Notes: generated by a model from the sequence alone, not told the origin. A DNA stretch of 64,000 bases from Ruficoccus amylovorans (GCF_014230085.1 NZ_JACHVB010000012.1:62001-126000), one strand, 5' to 3'. Numbered from the stretch's first letter, positions 1 to 8,343 are shown. Made by a program: numbers and translations.

Positions 1-41
1 TCCTTGGCTTTGGCCAGGGCGAGAACTTCCTTCGGAGTCAT
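1..41 (-). CDS. glnA: Glutamine synthetase, N-terminal fragment (cut by window edge)
   Basis: An ATG on the minus strand at 41-39 opens a frame that runs off the left edge and reads MTPKEVLALAKAK. This resembles the first residues of type I glutamine synthetases (typically M-T-P-K-x-V-L-x-L-A-K), the enzyme that joins ammonium to glutamate. Only 13 full codons are visible, so the assignment rests on the N-terminal signature alone and on the biological fit with a diazotroph. No convincing ribosome binding site is seen just upstream. It could be another protein; the sequence to the left of the window would settle it. Confidence 0.45.
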   Translation of the reverse strand, partial: MTPKEVLALAKAK

Positions 42-314
42 GATCGCGAATGGGTTAAAAGGTTCGGCGAAGGGCTCCTTTGACAGCCAGGGCGGCCCCG
101 TTGTTCGCCACTGGGGGAATCATTCCCGCCAGAGCAAGGGCTTTTCAAGCCTTTTCGCTCCGTTTGGGGCGTACGGTTGGGGGCAGCGTGGCGGATTTCA
201 GGGGCCAGGCGCGGGGGCGGAACCCGGTCGCGCGGCAAGTTTAGGTTTGCCGGTAGGGAATAAAAACCGTTAGAGGATGCCGCTTTTAAAGCCTGACATG
301 GCTTGCTCGCACTT

Positions 315-2294
315 ATGCCGCGCCCAAAGAATAGAACTTTGCAGTTCCGGGTCTTCCTGATCGGGGAACTCACGCTTTCCAATCTGCTCGACTGGCTCAT
401 CACCCTGACCCTGGGCGGGATATTGTGCTTCAATATCTGGCAATTGGGCGGGGTGCGCGCCGAGACGCAGTTGATGACGGCGTGGATGTGCGGCGGGCTG
501 TTGCTGTTGCATGGCCTGTGGTTCGCGATGAGTGCGCGGGAGGGCGTTTATATGCTCCAGCGCAGCGCCCTTCTGCTGGTGCCCTTTGTGGCCTACGCCC
601 TGGTACAATGGCTGCTGCTTTCCCCTGTGCCGTGGGAGGCTAGGCGGGATTTTATCGTCATTCTGGAGGGATTCATCGTGTTCTGGGTGGCGGTGCACAA
701 CCTGCGCAAGCGTGAACAGGTGTGGCTGTTGCTGGCGATCATCTGCTTCTTCGGCGCTCTGATGATCATGCCCGCGTTTAACCAGAGCATGCGGCGTCCG
801 GACTGGTCTCCGGCTATCGTGAACCCGATGGACGGGCGCTCCTACGGGGTGAAGCTATCGGCGGCCTTCGCGGGGAAAGCCGCGGGCAGCATGGGCTCGC
901 CGGCGGCTTTTGCCGGGTTGATGTTGCTGATTATAAGCCCCTTGCTGGTGGGGGCTTTTGGCCGACGCCTGAATCCGCCTGTCCGGTTCTTCTGCTTTTT
1001 CCTCGCCTTGTTGGCGATGTACGCGCTGGTCCTGACGCAAAGTCTCCCGGCCATCCTGGCCATGACCTGCGGGCTGCTGATGTGCCCGTTTCTGCTGGCT
1101 ACGCGCCCGAAGTGGAAGCTGTACTCCTTTCTGTGCGCGCTCCTGGTCCCGGTGGCGGGGATTGGATATCTGTATTTCACCCAGTCCGGATTTAAGGACA
1201 GTCTGGTCGGGCTGCTCGACGGGACGGTGAGCGATCCGCGTCCGGTGCTCTGGCTGGTCGGGATTAAGAACTTCCTGGCCGACCCGATCCTGGGCCAGGG
1301 GATGAGCGCCTATGCCTGGTTCTTTGAACTGCACCGTCCGGCGGGTTTTAACTACAACCCGCTCTACGCCCACAACGCCTATGTCAACTTTATCAGCGAC
1401 TTCGGGTTGATCGGGGTGGTGTGCGCGGCTCCGGTCGTGTGGATGGTGGTCCGCTCCTGCCGGGCACTGGCCGCGCAGCCTCAGTTTGTGCTGCTCGAAC
1501 ACCCGAACAAGCGCAAGGTTTCCCCGCATCGGCGGATGTTTCTGACCGCGACCCTGATGGCGCTTTTCGCCTTTGCGGTGCAGCTCTTTTTCGAGTTTAA
1601 CCTGCGGGTACCGGCTCTGCTGTTCATCGCCGCCATCTACCTGGCGATCATGGTGAAGTGCCAGCCAGCCGATGTTTACAAGTTCAAGGCCGGGCCACTG
1701 ACCGGCTTGCTCTGCCTCGGCACAGCGCTGGTGGCGACGGTTTTCCTGTTGAGTATTTCCAGCCAGTACCTGCTGGCGCAGGCCTATGGCTTTGAAAGTG
1801 AACGTCTGCTGGAAAAAATGGCCGACAACCTGCGCGAACGGCAGACCCCGGACCCGATTCTGGCCGAGGACACGCTGATTATCGCCCGGCGCGCGGTTGA
1901 GAGCGACCCCGACAATCCGCGGTTGTTGACGGACCTGGCACGTGCCTTCCTCAGCCAGAGCTACGTCTATCCCTCGCGGCACGCGGAATTCGGAGCCTTA
2001 GCCGAAGAGCAGATCCGCCAGGCGCTCGACATCAGCCCCGATTATATGGAGGCCTGGATCGCACTGGGTACGGCCAAGTGGATGCAGGGCGACTATGCCG
2101 GGAGCGGAGAGGCTTATCGCCGTGCGACTGAAATCGCTCCCAACAGCCCGGTGGCATGGTATCACCTGTCGGCGTACCTGAATATCGACCCGGACACGCG
2201 TGCGCAGGCCCTGGAAGCCATCGAGCGCGTGCTCGAACTGAACCCGGACGACCCGACCGCGCAAAGCATGCGCATGAAAATCCTCATCCCTTGA
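315..2294 (+). CDS. O-antigen ligase/polymerase-like membrane protein with C-terminal TPRs
   Basis: A 659-residue polytopic inner-membrane protein with about eleven hydrophobic segments between residues 20 and 490, followed by a soluble tail of tetratricopeptide-like repeats (roughly 530-655, with ALDISPDYMEAWIALG and ATEIAPNSPVAWYHL). The conserved Wzy_C/O-antigen ligase loop is visible near residue 330-365: G-Q-G-M-S followed by A-H-N-A-Y-V-N and F-G-L-I-G. Members of this family join or polymerise lipid-linked glycans at the periplasmic face. Fusion to TPRs is common in Opitutia and Planctomycetes. I chose the ATG at 315; a TTG at 303 in the same frame is an alternative and neither has a clear Shine-Dalgarno. 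The next gene starts six bases after the stop. The exact glycan substrate cannot be read from sequence. Confidence 0.8.
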   Translation: MPRPKNRTLQFRVFLIGELTLSNLLDWLITLTLGGILCFNIWQLGGVRAETQLMTAWMCGGLLLLHGLWFAMSAREGVYMLQRSALLLVPFVAYALVQWLLLSPVPWEARRDFIVILEGFIVFWVAVHNLRKREQVWLLLAIICFFGALMIMPAFNQSMRRPDWSPAIVNPMDGRSYGVKLSAAFAGKAAGSMGSPAAFAGLMLLIISPLLVGAFGRRLNPPVRFFCFFLALLAMYALVLTQSLPAILAMTCGLLMCPFLLATRPKWKLYSFLCALLVPVAGIGYLYFTQSGFKDSLVGLLDGTVSDPRPVLWLVGIKNFLADPILGQGMSAYAWFFELHRPAGFNYNPLYAHNAYVNFISDFGLIGVVCAAPVVWMVVRSCRALAAQPQFVLLEHPNKRKVSPHRRMFLTATLMALFAFAVQLFFEFNLRVPALLFIAAIYLAIMVKCQPADVYKFKAGPLTGLLCLGTALVATVFLLSISSQYLLAQAYGFESERLLEKMADNLRERQTPDPILAEDTLIIARRAVESDPDNPRLLTDLARAFLSQSYVYPSRHAEFGALAEEQIRQALDISPDYMEAWIALGTAKWMQGDYAGSGEAYRRATEIAPNSPVAWYHLSAYLNIDPDTRAQALEAIERVLELNPDDPTAQSMRMKILIP

Positions 2295-2299
2295 TCGCC

Positions 2300-2674
2300 A
2301 TGAAGACTCCCAGCCTTGTCCGTCTGTTTCAAGTGTTCGCTCTCGTGTCGGCCCCGCTCTGCCTGTGGGCCGCCGATAGCGCGCCCGCCGCGCAAGCCGA
2401 CTCGACCGTCCCGCCTGCGGCTCCCGCGACAACGAGCGCCTCGGTGCCTGCCGCCGCGGAATCTTCCCCCAGCGCCGCCAAGGAGGAAGGGCAAGTCGCC
2501 CGGGACAAGGCGATGGGGCCGGATGTCAAGTTGGCCAATCTTTTCCGCTACCAGGCTCCGCCCATGCCGATGGCGGTGTTGCCGCGGGTCACGCCGATTC
2601 ACGGGCAGGGGCCGAGCATCGTCATTGAGCGGAGCAGAGACGGGAGCATTAAATCGCCCTCCGGTGGCCAGTAA
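2300..2674 (+). CDS. Small exported Ala/Pro-rich protein
   Basis: A 124-residue protein starting six bases after the O-antigen ligase-like gene, so very probably cotranscribed. Residues 1-24 form a signal peptide (K at 3, R at 8, hydrophobic core, cleavage after C-L-W-A-A). The mature part begins with a low-complexity Ala/Pro/Ser/Thr linker (about residues 25-65), then a short conserved-looking C-terminal block ending in P-S-I-V-I-E-R-S-R-D-G-S. No enzymatic motif is visible. It may be a periplasmic or envelope accessory of the upstream glycan enzyme; that is inference from position. Function unknown. Confidence 0.65.
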   Translation: MKTPSLVRLFQVFALVSAPLCLWAADSAPAAQADSTVPPAAPATTSASVPAAAESSPSAAKEEGQVARDKAMGPDVKLANLFRYQAPPMPMAVLPRVTPIHGQGPSIVIERSRDGSIKSPSGGQ

Positions 2675-2721
2675 GACTTTTCGGTCACGTTTACTTGTCC
2701 CTCTCGCGGCGGCAGCATGTG

Positions 2722-2885
2722 TCCTATCGCGTTTTATGAAATATTATAGTCACAATGATGGAATGGTTAAATGGCTGATTGTTAATTGTTGGATACTGAA
2801 CGCGGGAAACAACAATTAACCATTTTAACCATTTAGCCATTCTACCTTTCAGTGACGGTTACGGCTTTGTTTAAACTGCCCTAAA
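2722..2885. repeat. MITE-like palindromic repeat, family 1, copy A (degenerate ends)
   Basis: About 164 bp of AT-rich DNA with an internal imperfect palindrome (AATGGTTAAATGGCT...GATTGTTAATTGTTG facing CAACAATTAACCATTT...AACCATTTAGCCATT). It matches, in inverted orientation and over nearly its whole length, the element at 31128-31289. The shared blocks include AAATATTATAGTCACAA, TGTTAATTGTTGGAT, AACAATTAACCATTT and GTGACGGTTACG. The outer ends (GCGTTTTA and TAAACTGCCCTAAA) are degraded versions of the 13 bp terminal repeats of copy B. Non-coding, between the small exported protein and the cyclase. Confidence 0.8.
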
Positions 2886-2932
2886 GAGGGTTGCCACCGT
2901 GTCGGTGAGAAACGATTAATAAATATCCCCTT

Positions 2933-5395
2933 ATGGCATCCGCCCGCGCCAGTAATTTCAAACTCTTCCTGGTCATGGCCCCGGTCGCGCTCCTGTGGCT
3001 GGCGCTGAGCGAATGGGAGCCGTTGCAGCCGGTTTTCAAGCCTCTGGAGAATCTCGCTATGGACTGGCGCTTCCAGATTCGGGGGGAGCGGGAGGTTCCC
3101 GAGGCCCGGCTCGTCTATGCCAATGTCGATGCCGCCACCTCCGATTATTGGGGGGAGCGCCCCTTCCCGCGTGGTGAATACGCCCGCCTGGCCCGTGTGC
3201 TCTTCGAGTACGGTGAGGCCCGCGCCGTGGGCTTCGACTTTGTGCTCTCGCCGCAGGCGCACTCGGTCATGGTGCCGAGGGAGACCATCATCGAGCAGGA
3301 CAAGTTGATGGCCCTGCTGACCCGTCTGCACCCCGAGACCGTGTACGCCGCCTTTTACAGTGGCTCGTTGCTGCCGCTCACGATTGAGGACCGCAAGAAG
3401 GACCGCAGCGTTGAATACGTGGAAGAAAAGCCCCGGAATTTCCCCTATCTGCGCGAGAATCCCGAGGCCGGGACCGAGGACACATTTCCGGAAATGCCGG
3501 CTTACCCCATCGTGCCGGGGCTGGGCGAGGGGCGTGTCGGCCTGATCGACATGGACCAGATACGCAATGCCGGGCCTGTGCAGCGCTGGATTCCGCTCTT
3601 TTCCCGCTCGCGGGGGCCGTACGAGACGCTGAACCACGTTGATGGCATTTACGCCAGCCTCGGGATCGATAAAAACGAGGCCCGCGAATTCGTCGATGAA
3701 CTCGACGGGAAGGTCTTCGTTTTCGACCGGGACTACAACCAGCTCGGCGTTTTCCCGACCCGGACCGAGCGGACTTTTTACACCCTTTCACTGGAGCTGG
3801 CCCTGATCGAACTCGGGCTGGAGCGCGACGCGATCAGCATCGACGAGGATTCGCTCCAGGTCACGGATGCCGAAGGCGAGGTCTTGATTGATGCCCCGCT
3901 GACCGACGGCCAGGTCGTCGAGACGAACTGGTTCTCCCGCTGGGATAACCGCGAACTGAACCCCGCCGCCAGCGCCCGCAAAATCTACGAGCAGGCCTAC
4001 AACCTCGAAGAATCCGGCGACGAGCAGCTCGAACGCGAGGCGCGGGAGTTTTTCAAAATGTTTAAGGACGCTGTTGTGCTGATCGGGCCGACGGACCCGC
4101 TCCTGCAGGATCTCGCGCCCACGCCCTTTGACTCGAATCCCGTGCCCAAGGTCAGCGTCCACGGGAACCTCTACAAAACGCTCATGAGCGGGCAGTACAT
4201 CACGCGGCTGCCCCGCTGGGCGGACGTCGTTATCCTGTGCGCGCTGACAGCGCTCGTCGCCTGGCTGGGGACGTACTCGGGCCGATCCAGCCTGTGGGCG
4301 AAGCTGGCCAGCTTCGCCGTCCTGGTGCTGTACGTCGGTGGCGTTTTCTGGGCTTTTAGCCAGTTCGGGCTGGTGGTTCCGTTGGTGGCGCCGGTGGCCT
4401 GCGCCGTCACCACGACGACGGCGGGAGCAATTTACCGCCTGTTGGTGGAGGAGAAGCAGAAGGGCCGGATCAAGGGGATGTTCGGCACCTATCTCTCGCC
4501 GCAGCTCGTCGAGCGCATGGTCGAGTCCGGCGAGGAGCCGCAGCTTGGCGGCGTGGATGAGACGATTACCGCCTTTTTCAGTGACATTCAGAGCTTTTCC
4601 AGTTTTTCCGAGCTCCTGGAGCCACACCAGCTCGTCGAGCTGATGAACGAGTACCTCACGGCCATGACGGACATCGTGCAGGAAGAGGGTGGTACCCTCG
4701 ACAAGTACATCGGCGACGCCATGGTGGCCATGTTCAACGCCCCCATCCACATCGAGCACCACGCCTACAAGGCCTGCCGCGCCGCTGCCCGCATCCAGCA
4801 GCGTCAGGCCATCCTGTGCCGCAAGTGGGCCGGGGAGGGCGATAAGTGGCCGCCCATCGTGCCCCAGATGCGCACCCGCATCGGGCTGAACACCGGACAC
4901 GCCACGGTTGGCAACATGGGCTCGGAGACGCGCTTCAACTACACCATGATGGGCGACACGGTCAACCTGGCCGCCCGCTGCGAAAGCGGGGCCAAGTCCG
5001 CCGGAGCCTTTACCCTCGTGACCGAGCAGACTCGCCGCGAAGCCCTCGCCGTGCGCGACGACCTGCTATTCCGGTTCGTGGACAAGTGGCAGGTCAAGGG
5101 CCGCGCCCAGCCGGTCGATATGTACGAGCTGGTGGGCTTTCGCGAGGAGCTTTCGCCCGAGGTCGTCGAAGCGGTGGGGATTTACGAAGCCGCCCTGCAA
5201 CGCTACTTCGCCTGCGATTGGGACGGCGCACGGGCGGACTTTGAAAAGGCAGCCCAGGGGGAACAATTCCAGCCGGGCCGCGATCCGGGAGTCTTTCTCA
5301 ATCCGAGCCTGGCCATGATCGCCCGCTGCGCCCAGATGAAGGCCAATCCGCCCCCGGCTGGCTGGGACGGCGTTTACGTCATGAAGACCAAGTAG
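2933..5395 (+). CDS. CHASE2 domain-containing adenylate/guanylate cyclase
   Basis: An 820-residue membrane sensor cyclase. Order of parts: N-terminal signal anchor (about 10-25), a large extracytoplasmic CHASE2 sensory domain (about 30-410, with V-Y-A-N-V-D, G-F-D-F-V-L-S and a late D-A-V-V-L-I-G-P-T-D strand typical of CHASE2), three membrane helices (about 428-500), then a class III nucleotidyl cyclase domain (about 535-770). The cyclase shows both metal-binding aspartates, in F-F-S-D-I-Q-S-F-S near 549 and Y-I-G-D-A-M-V-A-M-F near 594, and the G-D-T-V-N-L-A-A-R signature, so it should be active. Base specificity (cAMP or cGMP) is not certain. It probably makes a second messenger in response to an envelope signal. 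No Shine-Dalgarno is evident. It stands alone after a MITE-like repeat. Confidence 0.88.
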   Translation: MASARASNFKLFLVMAPVALLWLALSEWEPLQPVFKPLENLAMDWRFQIRGEREVPEARLVYANVDAATSDYWGERPFPRGEYARLARVLFEYGEARAVGFDFVLSPQAHSVMVPRETIIEQDKLMALLTRLHPETVYAAFYSGSLLPLTIEDRKKDRSVEYVEEKPRNFPYLRENPEAGTEDTFPEMPAYPIVPGLGEGRVGLIDMDQIRNAGPVQRWIPLFSRSRGPYETLNHVDGIYASLGIDKNEAREFVDELDGKVFVFDRDYNQLGVFPTRTERTFYTLSLELALIELGLERDAISIDEDSLQVTDAEGEVLIDAPLTDGQVVETNWFSRWDNRELNPAASARKIYEQAYNLEESGDEQLEREAREFFKMFKDAVVLIGPTDPLLQDLAPTPFDSNPVPKVSVHGNLYKTLMSGQYITRLPRWADVVILCALTALVAWLGTYSGRSSLWAKLASFAVLVLYVGGVFWAFSQFGLVVPLVAPVACAVTTTTAGAIYRLLVEEKQKGRIKGMFGTYLSPQLVERMVESGEEPQLGGVDETITAFFSDIQSFSSFSELLEPHQLVELMNEYLTAMTDIVQEEGGTLDKYIGDAMVAMFNAPIHIEHHAYKACRAAARIQQRQAILCRKWAGEGDKWPPIVPQMRTRIGLNTGHATVGNMGSETRFNYTMMGDTVNLAARCESGAKSAGAFTLVTEQTRREALAVRDDLLFRFVDKWQVKGRAQPVDMYELVGFREELSPEVVEAVGIYEAALQRYFACDWDGARADFEKAAQGEQFQPGRDPGVFLNPSLAMIARCAQMKANPPPAGWDGVYVMKTK

Positions 5396-5426
5396 CTGTT
5401 CTAAATCGAAATCCCCGATTTTTCTG

Positions 5427-5705
5427 ATGAAAGAAAACACTGAAAACGCGCCCGTCGAAGTCGTCCACCAGCCGCAACAGAACCGGTTCGTCACGGCGGA
5501 CGGGGGCTTGTTGACCTACGAGATCGACGGCGAAGGGCGTTTCGTCGTGCAGCACACCGGCGTGCCTGTGGAATTGAGGGGGCAGGGGATTGCCGCCCGA
5601 CTGGCGGAGGCCGCGCTGGTCTTTGCTGAAGGCAAGGGTTATCCAGTCGTCCCCCAGTGCGAGTACGTGGCGGTGTACATGAAGCGTCGCAGCCCTAAAG
5701 CCTAA
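5427..5705 (+). CDS. Small GNAT-like N-acetyltransferase (YjdJ/NATD1-type)
   Basis: A 92-residue protein with the compact GCN5-related acetyltransferase fold of the YjdJ/NATD1 family: strands around L-L-T-Y-E-I-D-G, a conserved H-T-x-V-P-x-E-L-R-G-Q-G-I-A-A-R-L acetyl-CoA loop at about 47-63, and a terminal C-E-Y-V-A-V-Y-M-K-R block. Family members are small stand-alone acetyltransferases of unknown substrate. It follows the cyclase by 31 bases on the same strand. Its TAA stop touches the left terminal repeat of a MITE-like element that begins at 5706, so the original C-terminus may have been altered by that insertion. Confidence 0.8.
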   Translation: MKENTENAPVEVVHQPQQNRFVTADGGLLTYEIDGEGRFVVQHTGVPVELRGQGIAARLAEAALVFAEGKGYPVVPQCEYVAVYMKRRSPKA

Positions 5706-5864
5706 GTCGTGTCTTCAAATGATCTCACGTCGTCCACTTGGTCGGATTTTGGCCCGTTTTTCGTTTCCTCGGTTCGACAATTCTTGAATTGCCTCACCTC
5801 GAAAGCCGAAAAACGGCCTCAAAACCACCCTGCGCGGACTCGCTCCGTAATTTGAAGACACGAC
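5706..5864. mobile_element. MITE-like element with 15 bp terminal inverted repeats and CTA flanks
   Basis: A 159 bp non-coding element bounded by perfect 15 bp inverted repeats, GTCGTGTCTTCAAAT at 5706-5720 and ATTTGAAGACACGAC at 5850-5864. It is also internally palindromic (TTTTGGCCCGTTTTTCG facing CGAAAAACGGCCTCAAAA). The triplet CTA lies at both flanks (5702-5704, with one extra A before the left repeat, and 5865-5867), compatible with the 3 bp target duplication typical of some IS5-family elements. No transposase frame is present, so it would need a helper in trans. Confidence 0.7.
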
Positions 5865-5953
5865 CTAGTCGGTGTCCCGTTGTCGAAATTCTTGCGCTTA
5901 ATGTTGGGGGCTCTGTGCCCCCAGGTTTCGCAACTGTCAGGGGGTAGAGGCCT

Positions 5954-6715
5954 TTATGGACGCGTAGGGGAACTTGTTCCCCTGTATGCTGCTCCAGCCG
6001 GAGTGGCAGCCAGTTGGGCTTCGCGCCGGAGGGCTTTGGGGAAGAGGACGTTGTTCTCTTTGTGGACGTGCTGGTGCATGTTGCGCTCCAGTTCGGCCAG
6101 CGCGTCGTAGAGGGCGCGAAAGGTGTTGCAGGCCCACTCCGGGGGCGTGTAGTCGTCGGTCAGCGAGCGGAACTGCGCGAGGGCGTTGCCTGCGCTGTCG
6201 TGCTCGCTTTCCATCTGGGAGATGGGGTTGGCGAGTGAACCGCAGTGGAACTGCGGGGCCGTGTCGGTGCTTTCGATCTCACGGATCATGGGGAAGAGGA
6301 CCTGCTCCTCCTTCAGCATGTGCGAGCTGAGCTCCTGCTCGAAAGCTATAAACACCTCGCGGATCGTGCGCAGGCGCGGCTCGGTGTCCCCGTGGACGGC
6401 GGCCACTTTGCGCGTCATGAAGTCGAGGCGGGGCAACTCCTCGCGCAGGTAGGCGTGGTGGGTCGCCTCGATATGGTCGGCCAGCGTGGAGAGGCTCATG
6501 GCATCGGCATCGACGAGGCGCTCATCCGCCCGGTCGGAGGCCTCAAGCTCGCGCAGGATCAGTGCCAGGTCGAGCTTGCGCTCGGCGCAGGCCTCGGCCA
6601 GCGGGCGTTTGCCGCCGCAGCAGTAGTCGATGCGGTGCTGTTCAAAGACACGCGAGCGGGCGGGACGCTCCCGCACGAGTTCGCCGACGGTGGTCTGGGC
6701 ATTGGGTTGGGTCAT
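5954..6715 (-). CDS. ric: Iron-sulfur cluster repair di-iron protein (Ric/YtfE/ScdA)
   Basis: A 253-residue cytosolic protein. The N-terminal ScdA/DUF542 domain carries the hallmark D-Y-C-C-G-G motif (cysteines 32-33), and the rest is a hemerythrin-like four-helix bundle with the expected di-iron ligands (H-H-A-Y-L-R-E-E, H-M-L-K-E-E-Q-V-L-F-P, E-S-E-H-D-S and H-V-H-K-E-N-N-V-L-F-P). The family restores Fe-S clusters damaged by nitric oxide or peroxide. It is divergent from an Rrf2 regulator at 6872, with a dyad between them that is a plausible shared operator. Length is slightly above the usual 220-245. The last ~25 residues are low-complexity. Confidence 0.92.
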   Translation of the reverse strand: MTQPNAQTTVGELVRERPARSRVFEQHRIDYCCGGKRPLAEACAERKLDLALILRELEASDRADERLVDADAMSLSTLADHIEATHHAYLREELPRLDFMTRKVAAVHGDTEPRLRTIREVFIAFEQELSSHMLKEEQVLFPMIREIESTDTAPQFHCGSLANPISQMESEHDSAGNALAQFRSLTDDYTPPEWACNTFRALYDALAELERNMHQHVHKENNVLFPKALRREAQLAATPAGAAYRGTSSPTRP

Positions 6716-6789
6716 GGAGTCTGATCGTTGGTGGTTAAGTCTGTGTAACGCGAGGTAGGCCAGTTCTATGGGGCCTGATTTTTTAAAAA

Positions 6790-6824
6790 ATAAGTATTAA
6801 AGCATTGAAGCTTTCTTTACTTAT
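6790..6824. promoter_or_regulatory. Imperfect dyad, candidate Rrf2-type operator
   Basis: ATAAGTATTAAAGC at 6790-6803 is mirrored by GCTTTCTTTACTTAT at 6810-6824, differing only in the middle of the arm. It lies in the divergent intergenic region between ric and the Rrf2 gene, 48 bases before the Rrf2 start. Rrf2/NsrR-type regulators bind AT-rich dyads of about this size, so autoregulation and control of ric is a reasonable inference; no binding evidence exists here. Confidence 0.5.
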
Positions 6825-6871
6825 ATGTGGACTTGAGATACAGTCTCGTCAATAAGTTTTCCTCAAACACT

Positions 6872-7315
6872 ATGAAATTACTCTCCGATGCTTCCGAATA
6901 CGCCCTGCGGGCCGTCGTCTGGCTGGCTCAGCGGCCGCGGGAGACATTTAAGCTGCGTGAGATCGCCGATGGCACCCGGGCGGCTCCCGGGTACCTGATC
7001 AAGGCCCTGCAAAGCTTGACCAGGGCCGGCGTACTCTCGGCCCAGCGGGGGAGTAACGGCGGGTTTATGCTGATTCGCGACCCGAAGGGCATTTCCGTGC
7101 TGGAGGTGGTTAACGCGGTCGATCCCCTCCAGCGGATTCACACCTGCCCGCTGGGGCTGGCCTCTCACGGGACTTGCCTGTGTCCGATGCACAAGCGCAT
7201 CGATGACGCCGTGGCCACGATTGAGGCGAGCTTCGGAGCCTCGACCATCAACGACCTGCTGGAGGAAAAAAGCCCGTCGCGCCCGCTCTGCGATGCGCTC
7301 ACCCATCAGGAGTGA
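6872..7315 (+). CDS. Rrf2-family transcriptional regulator (NsrR/IscR-like)
   Basis: A 147-residue DNA-binding protein with an N-terminal winged helix (K-L-L-S-D-A-S-E-Y-A-L-R-A-V, then L-R-E-I-A...A-P-G-Y-L-I-K-A-L and the wing G-S-N-G-G-F). Three cysteines at 92, 102 and 104 are positioned like the cluster ligands of Fe-S sensing Rrf2 proteins, although the spacing (C-x9-C-x-C) differs from canonical NsrR and IscR. The ATG at 6872 gives the normal Rrf2 N-terminus; an upstream in-frame codon at 6827 would add atypical residues. The divergent ric gene and downstream HugZ-like gene suggest a nitric oxide or iron/redox response. Sensor signal is inferred. Confidence 0.88.
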   Translation: MKLLSDASEYALRAVVWLAQRPRETFKLREIADGTRAAPGYLIKALQSLTRAGVLSAQRGSNGGFMLIRDPKGISVLEVVNAVDPLQRIHTCPLGLASHGTCLCPMHKRIDDAVATIEASFGASTINDLLEEKSPSRPLCDALTHQE

Positions 7316-7466
7316 AGGGCAGGCATCGCGCTGGCGACCGGTCGCACGCTGCCCCCGGTCAACCCGCCAGCAAGGCAGCTGCCACCGCACTTTTGCCCCG
7401 GCACCACCGGTAAAAACAATCTCTCAACACCAATCCTACTGAATCAACCAACGTATCGATTAATAT

Positions 7467-8015
7467 ATGACACAAGCCACGACATCCCCTTCCTCTGCGG
7501 CCAACGACCTGGGCAAAATCCAGGACCAGTACGAGCAACTGCTCGGGGCGTTCCAGAGCTTGCAGCTCGCCACCGTGGACGCCGAGGGCGTGCCGACCGC
7601 CAGCTACTCGCCCGCCGTGCTCGACGACGAGCGCAATTTCTACATCTACGTGAGTGAGATTGCCAACCACACGGGCAACCTCCTGGCCAACGGTAAGGTC
7701 TCCTTTATGGTGATCGAGGACGAAGCCACCTCGGGCCAGATTTTCGCCCGCAAGCGTATCTCCTTCAAGGCCGAGGCCACCGAAGTCGAACGCGGAAGCG
7801 AGTCCTGGGAAGCCATCCTTGGGCGCTTCGAGGAAAAATTCGGCCGCGTGGTCGAGCACTTGAAGGGCATGACCGATTTCCACCTCTTCCGCCTGGCTCC
7901 GCAGGACGGTCGCCTGGTGCTCGGTTTCGGGCGGGCGTACTCCATTTCGGCGGACCTTTCTCAGGTTGAGCACCTGAAGGGCCTCGATGGCGACGGCCAT
8001 CGCCAGGGCAATTAA
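7467..8015 (+). CDS. HugZ-like pyridoxamine 5'-phosphate oxidase-fold protein
   Basis: A 182-residue protein with a split-barrel FMN-binding (PNPOx-like) fold of the HugZ group: L-A-T-V-D-A-E-G-V-P-T-A-S-Y-S-P at about 37-52, Y-I-Y-V-S-E-I-A-N-H-T-G-N-L at about 69-82 and a late H-L-F-R-L-A-P-Q-D-G-R-L-V-L-G-F-G-R-A-Y block. The H-T-x-N-L and G-F-G-R-A motifs are those seen in heme-binding/heme-degrading HugZ proteins. It may bind or degrade heme, or be a flavin oxidoreductase. It lies 151 bases after the Rrf2 gene on the same strand and ends at a strong terminator, so it may belong to that stress module. Confidence 0.8.
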   Translation: MTQATTSPSSAANDLGKIQDQYEQLLGAFQSLQLATVDAEGVPTASYSPAVLDDERNFYIYVSEIANHTGNLLANGKVSFMVIEDEATSGQIFARKRISFKAEATEVERGSESWEAILGRFEEKFGRVVEHLKGMTDFHLFRLAPQDGRLVLGFGRAYSISADLSQVEHLKGLDGDGHRQGN

Positions 8016-8041
8016 GCCGAAGCTCAAGCTGATATGGCAGG

Positions 8042-8067
8042 GCCGGGAATGTGTTCCCGGCTTTTTT
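8042..8067 (+). terminator. Rho-independent terminator after HugZ-like gene
   Basis: GCCGGGAA-TGTG-TTCCCGGC forms a perfect 8 bp stem with a four-base loop, directly followed by a run of T. It sits 26 bases after the HugZ-like stop codon. Confidence 0.92.
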
Positions 8068-8343
8068 GTGCCCGACTAACAGAGGGTGGCGGGTGGCGTG
8101 TTTTTCCGCAGGAAACGGTTTCGTGGTGAGCGACTTGTCCGGTGAGGTGGAATTCCCATGTTTACTCTCATCGGCCGCTTTTACGCTGGCATCGTACAGA
8201 CAATCCCTTGCAGCTCTAAGCCCTATAATACTTTGAATATGAAGTATATAAGAATGGACAACGCATTCTCCAGCGCCGCGAAGGCAGGGCCTTGGTTTGT
8301 ATGACGTATGGCCGAACTGTAGTGACTCCTGCGTGCCCGGACA
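8068..8343. other. Intergenic region, no gene recognised
   Basis: About 276 bases between the HugZ-like terminator and the convergent GH20-like gene. Reading both strands I see no protein-like frame, RNA gene or repeat. There is a short AT-rich stretch near 8222-8260. Confidence 0.6.

Noticed and set aside
855-1982. Long minus-strand open frame opposite the O-antigen ligase-like gene
   Set aside because: It is rich in Arg, Gln, His and Pro as expected from antisense of a high-GC membrane gene, and has no domain-like pattern. The plus-strand gene has clear family motifs.
3788-4900. Minus-strand open frame opposite the cyclase
   Set aside because: Composition is that of an antisense shadow; the cyclase motifs on the plus strand are unambiguous.
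5904-5920. GGGGGC-TCTGT-GCCCCC hairpin as terminator
   Set aside because: A good stem, but no T-run on either side. It could still aid termination of ric; not supported enough to list.
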